The notes under the pieces were generated by a model. That model saw only the letters and a program-made list of their open reading frames with translations, searched no databases and was not told the DNA's origin. Shown here piece by piece: positions 57,581-64,000 of a stretch of DNA of 64,000 nt. The position numbers and the translations under genes were made by a program. The first letter of the stretch is position 1. Each line of letters starts with the position of its first letter. The stretch comes from Macrostomum hystrix (taxonomy: Eukaryota; Platyhelminthes; Macrostomidae): assembly GCA_950097015.1 (NCBI GenBank), contig CATNEN010000038.1, positions 25,829,001 to 25,893,000 on the forward strand. The letters are read 5' to 3'.

Positions 57581-58849
57581 GGGCGCTCTAACCCGTGCCT
57601 TTGTTCCCAAAGTATTAGGATAATCTTTGTCTAACGACAGGTCATCTAGCACCCTACCTTCCTCCACCTCGTCTTTTAACGCTGTCCTATTCATTTATGA
57701 TATTATTGCAAGCCGGATAAGCGAAAATTGGGATTTTTCGCACGCTAAGGTCGAAGCGACTTTAATTTTACACTCATATAACTATGAGTTGTTTGATAGC
57801 TGCTCAAAAAAACAGTTATCGTGTCGAAATGAATTTATAAACATGCCCACGGATAAATGGGAATAAAGCTAAATATAATCAGACAAGCATTTCCATGCAT
57901 CTAACCACTGATCCGTTTGCAATCTTCAGAATATCCAAAGCACCTAAATTCCAGAATTGCATGCAATTCTCATATGTGTGGATGGATCGAAGAATCTACG
58001 AGTATTTAGAACTCAAATTCACTGACGATCGAGTGCATTCTAATGAATATTTAAAAAAACTCATAGGCTAGAGAAACGATTGCATGTTGCCAGCAATCTA
58101 TCGGCTTCAATACGAATGCAATTTGACTCCTATTTTAATAAATCTGACAGACTGCATGATGAAGTACTGATGCACTTATCATCACGGCACATAGAATTCA
58201 CTATTGGTGTGTTGGCCAAAAATGTGTTTTTCTCTGACAAAAAGGTATAAGAACCGTACTGTAGCTATAGTGTAAAGGGATACCTGGGATTTTACACAGC
58301 CTGCTGGGATACAAAGGCTGTTCCGTCTACCGTCCATTTAATCCCAATTATTTCAGGAAGCATATAGCAATCCGGATGTTTGCGAGTCGAGGTCATTTCA
58401 CAGAGATTATCGATCGACCCGCTAGTATTAGTAATCTCTCTTTTAACTGAAAACATATTCCCCATGTATTCCAAAAAATCCAACTTTTTGGCAAATATCT
58501 ATTCTTATATCACATTTTACCGATATATATTTAACTAGCTGTTAGCTCAGATGCAAGTCAGAATGACTTCAAAATTTAATTTTAATTTAATTTTAACTGC
58601 AATACCGTTCTGCAATTCTGAACGGATAAAAATATTCGTTCGTTCAAAGCAACACGAAACAGAAACTTTTCACAATATTGTCAAAGCGCTTTGTCTAATG
58701 TCTTCTATAATACCAACAACTGATGCTAGCGGAGCACTTAGAAACGAGAATCTCAAGAACTGACAACGCGAAGGATTATTGTCCTATGCATGATTTAGAA
58801 TTTTGATTTGTGACTAACATGGCATGTACAAATATGGCTAATTATCTCT
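57581..58849. other. intergenic, 3' side of the Cys-loop gene
   Basis: AT-rich, no gene recognised. Open frames at 57627-57866, 58292-58483 and 58551-58763 have no protein features. Confidence 0.4.
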
Positions 58850-60226
58850 TCAATCGCCCCTGGTAAGAATCCAAATCGAGGCTGCTAGATTGAGTACAAA
58901 GTACACAATGAGAAATGTCCTGTCCAGAATGATGCCGAGAAAGCGCCACTTATTCTCGTCCTGACCGGCGTGACTCTCGGGATCCGTGACCGCCAGCGGC
59001 ACCTCCGCGTCCTCGCGACGCGTCACTGGATTCTGGCCAGCCTTGCGCGGCTTCATCGCGAACGAGATGATCTTCACGGCCGATTCTTTGTGATGGGTCA
59101 AAGGAAGACCAACATACTTACCTTGCTTCAAGACATTCACCAGGCAAGCTGGCATGCAGAACTCCTTGCCCTTCAGTGCTACATTGTAGCTGATGACTGT
59201 CTTTATATTGGCAAGGCTAACCAGGCCTATCGCAATGCAAAAGTACACACCAAGAACAGGCACGGCGTCGCCGGAGCGCGGAATATTGTCCGACACCATC
59301 AACAGGAACACCATCAGGGACAGCAGGATAGTGGTCACGTAGGCCATCTTTTCACCGCACTCCGTTGGCATGAGAAACACGAACAAAGTGAGCCACGTGA
59401 GCAGCATGCAGGGGAACAGCATGTATGTCTGCTGGAACATGTACTTGCGCTTCAGTCGAAGCTGGAATGCAACCTCGCTGTACTGGCGCGAGCGACCGCC
59501 GGCTTCGTCCAGACCGATCTTGCGTTCGGCGATCCGATTAAAGGACGGAAAGCCTTCCACCTGCCACTCGCCGTTGCTGGCGCTTGAAAAGGTGTGATCA
59601 CCTCCAGCATCAGCGGCCTCGTCCTTCTTCGTCAGCAGGAAGTTGCTGACGTCTTTAGTCCAAGAGCTGAATGTGATGTTGCAGCGCTGCCTGTCGTAGG
59701 GGAACTGAGCAACGTCGATGCGGCAAAACGACTTGAAGACGGCCTGGGCTCCAAGCTGGATGGACCCGTCGCTGAAAATTCTCGCCTTGGACTCTCCGTA
59801 TATGAACATGCCCTCTTCGAAGTTGCCATGCAACGACTCGTAGAAGATGAGATCCGGATACCAGATCTCCTCTGCTTTGATAACAAAGTTGTCGATGTTG
59901 TTAAACTTTTCAGGATCCCAGCTTAGTCGGCAGTCTTTCCAAGTTGATTCGACCCAAACGTCGACTGTGAGCATTTGAGTTGGCTCATCCAAGTCGAACA
60001 GCTGAATCAGCACCATGTCCTGCTGCACCCTCAGTTGCTGTCCGAGCTCACAGATCGGCATTGCGTTGGCCATATAGGGCGTAGTCTCATTTGCGAATAG
60101 GTAGTTCAACAGGTCGTCATAGATTGTCTTCTTCGGGCCCAGTTGAGCTGTGGCTACTACTTCAGTCGATAACAGAGTCAGGCTTGATGACAAAACAAGT
60201 AGCAGACTAGGCAGCAAGCGAGACAT
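58850..60226 (-). CDS. Nicotinic-type Cys-loop ligand-gated ion channel subunit, intronless
   Basis: 458 residues in a single exon. Signal peptide about 1-25. The ligand-binding domain has the Cys-loop Cys168-Cys182 with 13 residues between and the usual FPYDRQRC ending. Four membrane helices: M1 264-285, M2 293-313, M3 323-347 and M4 429-454. The GEK motif just before M2 and the LLSLMVFLL M2 core are those of cation-selective nicotinic receptors. Loop A keeps Trp-Tyr-Pro-Asp and loop B has Trp189. Loop C (about 237-253) lacks the vicinal cysteine pair, so this is a non-alpha-type subunit that presumably needs a partner. The M3-M4 loop is short (about 80 residues). The ATG at 60226 is chosen because it starts the signal peptide. 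A weak TATA-like AATATATG lies about 130 bp upstream. Confidence 0.92.
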   Translation of the reverse strand: MSRLLPSLLLVLSSSLTLLSTEVVATAQLGPKKTIYDDLLNYLFANETTPYMANAMPICELGQQLRVQQDMVLIQLFDLDEPTQMLTVDVWVESTWKDCRLSWDPEKFNNIDNFVIKAEEIWYPDLIFYESLHGNFEEGMFIYGESKARIFSDGSIQLGAQAVFKSFCRIDVAQFPYDRQRCNITFSSWTKDVSNFLLTKKDEAADAGGDHTFSSASNGEWQVEGFPSFNRIAERKIGLDEAGGRSRQYSEVAFQLRLKRKYMFQQTYMLFPCMLLTWLTLFVFLMPTECGEKMAYVTTILLSLMVFLLMVSDNIPRSGDAVPVLGVYFCIAIGLVSLANIKTVISYNVALKGKEFCMPACLVNVLKQGKYVGLPLTHHKESAVKIISFAMKPRKAGQNPVTRREDAEVPLAVTDPESHAGQDENKWRFLGIILDRTFLIVYFVLNLAASIWILTRGD

Positions 60227-61049
60227 TTCGGTTTCGCTAGTTCAGTGACCTCAGAAGGCAAAACTGTCTCTCTGGCGACCTTTAGGAGCGAATAGTTTGA
60301 AGTGGCTGCCGAGTGCTTTGCGAGTTCGCACTTCATGGCCTTAGAGCTCCAGCATATATTTGGATGGAGAAAGACACTTCTCTATGTGCCAGTCGGGGGT
60401 AGAATCGGAGGTACAGTCCGAGCCGGCATTGTTTGAGTCGTCATCCAGCCGTGTAGAATGTACGTAGATTGCTTTGTTCACCCCTGTCTGACGTTTTTGC
60501 ACAACTGACGAAGAGGCAGAGAATTCGGCAGATGCCACTTCAAACCGGAATAACCTGCGCTGGCTTCTTCATTTCAACAAAAAAACCATTGAAACATATG
60601 ACAAGGCAAAGAAAAAAACACTCACTGAAAGCTAAATTTGAATAAGGCTCGCAAAATATGTGTTTTTGTTTGAAGACCAAGAGAGACGAAAAGGCATGGT
60701 ACAGTATTTCTTGCGTTGCTGTCTAAATACAGAAATCATTCGTTAATTCTTTGCTCGTACCCGGCACAAAAGATCTTGCAATTTGGCACGCCTCACTCTA
60801 ATTTGATGCAATTCTTTAACTTCCGTATTTTTGACCTAGTTCTTTTCTTGGAATATATTCTGTTGAAGCTCAAATACTTAAGTGCTTAGTTGACTACCGC
60901 ACTCTTTAAGGGGGCACAGAATTTAGGGTTGGTAAAGCCACCGCTAAAAAGCGGGCCACTGCACGGCTCCTGAATCCCGTCCCAATGTCAAAAATCCCCC
61001 CTGAAAAATCTTTCTCGCATTTTTTATCTCTTGTGTATTATATTTTTCT
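60227..61049. other. intergenic between divergent genes
   Basis: The Cys-loop gene reads left and the class C receptor gene reads right from this 1.6-kb gap, which also holds a 16-bp minisatellite. No defined promoter elements recognised. Confidence 0.4.
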
Positions 61050-61611
61050 TGTCTCATCTCTCCCATGTCTCATCTCTCTTGTGTCACATCTCTCCTGTGT
61101 CTCATCTCTCCTGTGTCGCATCTCTCCTGTGTCTCATCTCTCCTGTGTCTCATCTCTCCTGTGTCTCATCTCTCCTGTGTCGCATCTCTCCTGTGTCTCA
61201 TCTCTCCTGTGTCTCATCTCTCCTGTGTCACATCTCTCCTGTGTCTCATCTCTCCTGTGTCTCATCTCTCCTGTGTCACATCTCTCCTGTGTCTCATCTC
61301 TCCTGTGTCTCATCTCTCCTGTGTCTCATCTCTCCTGTGTCTCATCTCTCCTGTGTCACATCTCCCCTGTGTCTTATCTCTCATGTGTTACATCTCTCAT
61401 GTGCCTCATCTCTCCTGTGTCTCATCTCACCGGTGTTTCATCTCTCCCGTGTCTCATCTCGCATGTGTCTCATCTCTCATGTGCCTCATCTCTCCCGTGT
61501 CTCATCTCTCCCGTGTCTCATCTCTCATGTGTCTCATCTCTCATGTGCCTCATCTCTCCTGTGTCACATCTCTCCCGTGTCTCATCTCTCATGTGTCTCA
61601 TCTCTCCCGTA
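61050..61611. repeat. 16-bp minisatellite (TCTCATCTCTCCTGTG)
   Basis: About 35 units of 16 bp. The right half carries more variants (CATGTG, CCCGTG). Three plus frames stay open through it because of the composition; they are artefacts. Related to the 38808-39205 array in inverse orientation. Confidence 0.95.
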
Positions 61612-61807
61612 TCACCCGTAATTTCCAAATCACAGCAGTCACTGGCGATTGCAACTGCCGACCAATCAGCGACTCGACTTGAGAAACAGAATTTTATGAA
61701 CTGAGAGGAAAAGGTTGATAAACAAGCGATTTGCATCATATCTCCCTTCTTTCTCAAAGAAAGCGTTAGTGCTTTAGTATCCTTATATTCACATTGATTG
61801 TCATCCG

Positions 61808-63415
61808 ATGCGTAGTTTGACCATTCATATTGTGCTGATGTTCAGCTTTTGCGCTGAACAAGCCATTCAGTTGCCACCAAGAGAGCTAGTCCACATCCTG
61901 CTAGTTGGCAGTACATCGGATCTGTTCTACAACGATGTCTACTTTTTGAACTATTCTGTAAACTACGTCAATGGTCGTGCTGATCTGTTTCCGACACTGC
62001 AGTTGGCTCCAGAATTTTGTTTCGCCCAAGGGGTAATTGTACATGATTAGTTGACGCACATTGTCAAGTTGTCACAAGCGCAGTGCAAGATTATTTGATT
62101 AATCTAGCGAGACCAATTGCAAGATTTTACATGCACACGAGAGAGATTCTCTCAGACCTCTTGTGAGAAATCCTTTCAGAAATCCTGTGAGAGATCCTTG
62201 CAGACATTCTGTGAGCGCGTAAGAGAAATGTTTAGACATTCTGTGAAGGTTGGAGATCCTCCTCGTGCCAAAGTTTGATATTTTTTTGTACAACTGATTG
62301 ATATAGTACTTTCCGTAGATTCTCTTCTGTCTTAACAGTAAAAAGACCATGCACGGGGTATATCAAACACTCACTTCACAATAGCTCCCGAACCGAGTGA
62401 ACGCTTTTGTGAAAGTCCACCATGGATCAATAATATCCGTCTTTTACGATGAACTAACTGTCGATTCAGTCCGAGTAAGCATCGTCGGGATATTTATAGC
62501 GACATTTTTCTAAGGACAATATCGCTCGATACTCTTATCAGCAGCTATGTCGAATCAATAGCGGTTCAATAATTAAATAATTAGCAATATAATTAATACC
62601 ATAAAATCAACAAGTTACACCCTTGAGGGCCAACCTGCAAGGCACAGTGAGAGTGTGCACTGCCTGACAATGAGAAAGTCAGAGCAGATGTACACACCTG
62701 TGTGAGCGTGTGCCTGCGTACGGTATCTGTGTGCGTGTGTGCTCAGGAGTCATGGGAAATCAGGAGAAATGGGCGGAATTGCCTACTCGCTGGCTGCGGG
62801 TCAAGTGTCACTAAATGATGTTCCATTGCCCGCAGCCCTCCTGCAATTATTATTATTATTTACCCACTTGGTTTTTCTACTGTTTAATAAGCTTCTAGAC
62901 AGCTAGCACAGGTGGCAACTAGAGTTGAGCTATATCTTGTTATGGGAACAATGGAAAGAATCTTGTCGTAAAATCCATTTTCAGTTCTGTGAGAATTCAT
63001 CACAGAAGTGCTATTTACGTACGAGTGCCCATGTCATTCCCTGTACTGAGCCAGAAAGACAAATTTATTTTTTTCGTCTGATTGACGCCTAGAATCTGGC
63101 TTGTGTATTTTTTTGGCTTGTATATTTGCGGAACAATTGATAGCTTGAGTTATCGCTGACTCAACAGTCAAAAAGGGTACTGCATGCTAGAGCGAGTTAG
63201 GATTGAAAAACTCGTCCCAGTTTTTAGTCACCAATCCAGTTTTTTCTCTTTCCTAATCATTTCATTATTCCCCTCAGCAAAAGTCTGGCAGTGCTGTCAA
63301 GGCTTTTATTGACGGTTACCTGCAAGGTTCCAACAAGGCCATCTTGCTCGGTGCCACCTATTCGCAGCAGTCGCAGGTGATCGCAGACCTGGCCCAGTAC
63401 TACTACCTGCCACAG
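61808..63415 (+). CDS. Probable GABA-B-type class C receptor, first two exons (partial)
   Basis: Exon 1 is 61808-62032: signal peptide at residues 1-21, then the start of an extracellular ligand-binding domain with LVHILLVGSTSD. Exon 2 is 63278-63415: 46 codons including KAILLGATYSQQSQVIADLA and YYYLPQ. The junctions (GTAATT donor, CCTCAG acceptor, GTGCGC donor) are all phase 0. The second exon looks like the first beta-strand/helix unit of the periplasmic-binding-like ANF_receptor fold in GABA-B receptors, where a family-typical LLG.x.CS.....A...YWNL.Q stretch is found. Here the Cys is replaced by Tyr. The rest of the gene is beyond the window. The second donor is weak, so the exon may be longer. 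Alternative: another receptor of the same fold (guanylyl cyclase or glutamate receptor type). Confidence 0.6.
62619..62862 (+). mobile_element. SINE-A copy, head missing, sense strand
   Basis: The body begins GAGGGCCAACCTGCAAGGCA, with the stem-loop CCTGACAATGAGAAAGTCAG (62665 region), a GT microsatellite, and the 3' end GCCCGCAGCCCTCCTGCAAT followed by (ATT)n. This copy defines the 3' end and tail of the family. It lies in the intron of the 61808 gene. Confidence 0.75.
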
Positions 63416-63504
63416 GTGCGCACCGTTGGAGTGTCTTGGCGAATATTTTATCCCTATAGCATAAGTACTACTTTGAGATCGAGTGAGAACATTTTACTGG
63501 TGTG

Positions 63505-64000
63505 TAGATGCTACCAGTCTGACATAAGTAGACAGTAGCAGTCTTTCATCCGTAGATAGTAGCAGTCTTTCATCCGTAGATATAGTAGCAGTCTTTCATC
63601 CGTAGATAGTACCAGTCTTTCATCCGTAGATAGTAGCAGTCTTTCATCCGTAGATAGTAGCAGTCTTTCATCCGTAGATAGTACCAGTCTTTCATCCGTA
63701 GATATAGTAGCAGTCTTTCATCCGTATATAGTAGCAGTCTTTCATCCGAAAATAGTAGCAGTCTTTCATCCGTAGATAGTACCAGTCTTTCATCCGTAGA
63801 TAGTACCAGTCTTTCATCCGTAGATAGTACCAGTCTTTCATCCGTAGATAGTACCAGTCTTTCATCCGTAGATAGTACCAGTCTTTCATCTGTAGATAGT
63901 ACTAGTCTTTCATCCGTAGATAGTACCAGTCTTTCATCCGTAGATAGTACCAGTCTTTCATCCGTAGATAGTACCAGTCTTTCATCTGTAGATAGTACTA
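63505..64000. repeat. 24-bp minisatellite, runs off the window
   Basis: About 20 units of AGTCTTTCATCCGTAGATAG plus TACC/TAGC. It lies in the second intron of the class C receptor gene. The 24-bp period produces a spurious repetitive open frame on the minus strand. Confidence 0.94.

Noticed and set aside
58970-59926. Plus-strand frames of 205 and 110 codons
   Set aside because: Antisense shadows of the Cys-loop channel gene.
60985-61757. Three overlapping Ser/Leu/Cys-rich frames
   Set aside because: 16-bp minisatellite artefacts.

Overview
This is animal (metazoan) genomic DNA. It has spliced genes with GT-AG introns, neuronal receptor and channel families, tRNA-derived SINEs, a LINE, DNA transposons and very many minisatellites. 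No tRNA, rRNA, prokaryotic operon or CRISPR array was seen. The GRL101-type receptor and the overall mix suggest a lophotrochozoan-type invertebrate. A free-living flatworm is my best guess, and one exon that seems to lack its own start codon would fit spliced-leader trans-splicing. The species cannot be fixed from the sequence alone.

Layout. 0.6-2.2 kb: an unrecognised two-exon gene (-). 2.7-10.3 kb: six minisatellite arrays. 11.0-18.8 kb: a five-exon gene (+) for a receptor of about 2,122 residues with CUB, C-type lectin, LDL-A, leucine-rich-repeat and 7TM regions; its first intron holds a triple-nested transposon stack. 18.8-25.2 kb: non-coding, with SINEs and two odd GC-rich blocks. 25.2-28.2 kb: a 3-kb satellite that changes from a 20-bp to a 40-bp unit. 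29.4-37.4 kb: a three-exon DEG/ENaC channel gene (+) whose 5.4-kb intron holds a dead LINE and a SINE. 39.7-40.7 kb: an unrecognised two-exon gene (+). 43.0-44.2 kb: an intronless peptide-type class A GPCR (+). 44.5-49.1 kb: a transposon-rich stretch with palindromes, a hAT MITE, a mariner relic split by a Harbinger element, and a 45-bp satellite. 49.2-52.9 kb: a six-exon C5orf34 homologue (-) with SINEs in its introns. 53-58.8 kb: mostly empty, with one CCAAT/TATA promoter-like block. 58.9-60.2 kb: an intronless nicotinic-type Cys-loop channel (-). 61.8 kb to the end: the first two exons of a probable GABA-B-type (class C) receptor (+), running off the window.

Five of the eight genes encode cell-surface receptors or channels: two class A GPCRs, one class C receptor, one DEG/ENaC channel and one Cys-loop channel. 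They belong to different families, so this is a mixed neuro-signalling neighbourhood rather than a tandem duplication. About 10.8 kb (17 percent) of the window is tandem repeat in 13 arrays. Several arrays carry internal higher-order duplications and produce long, spurious open frames.
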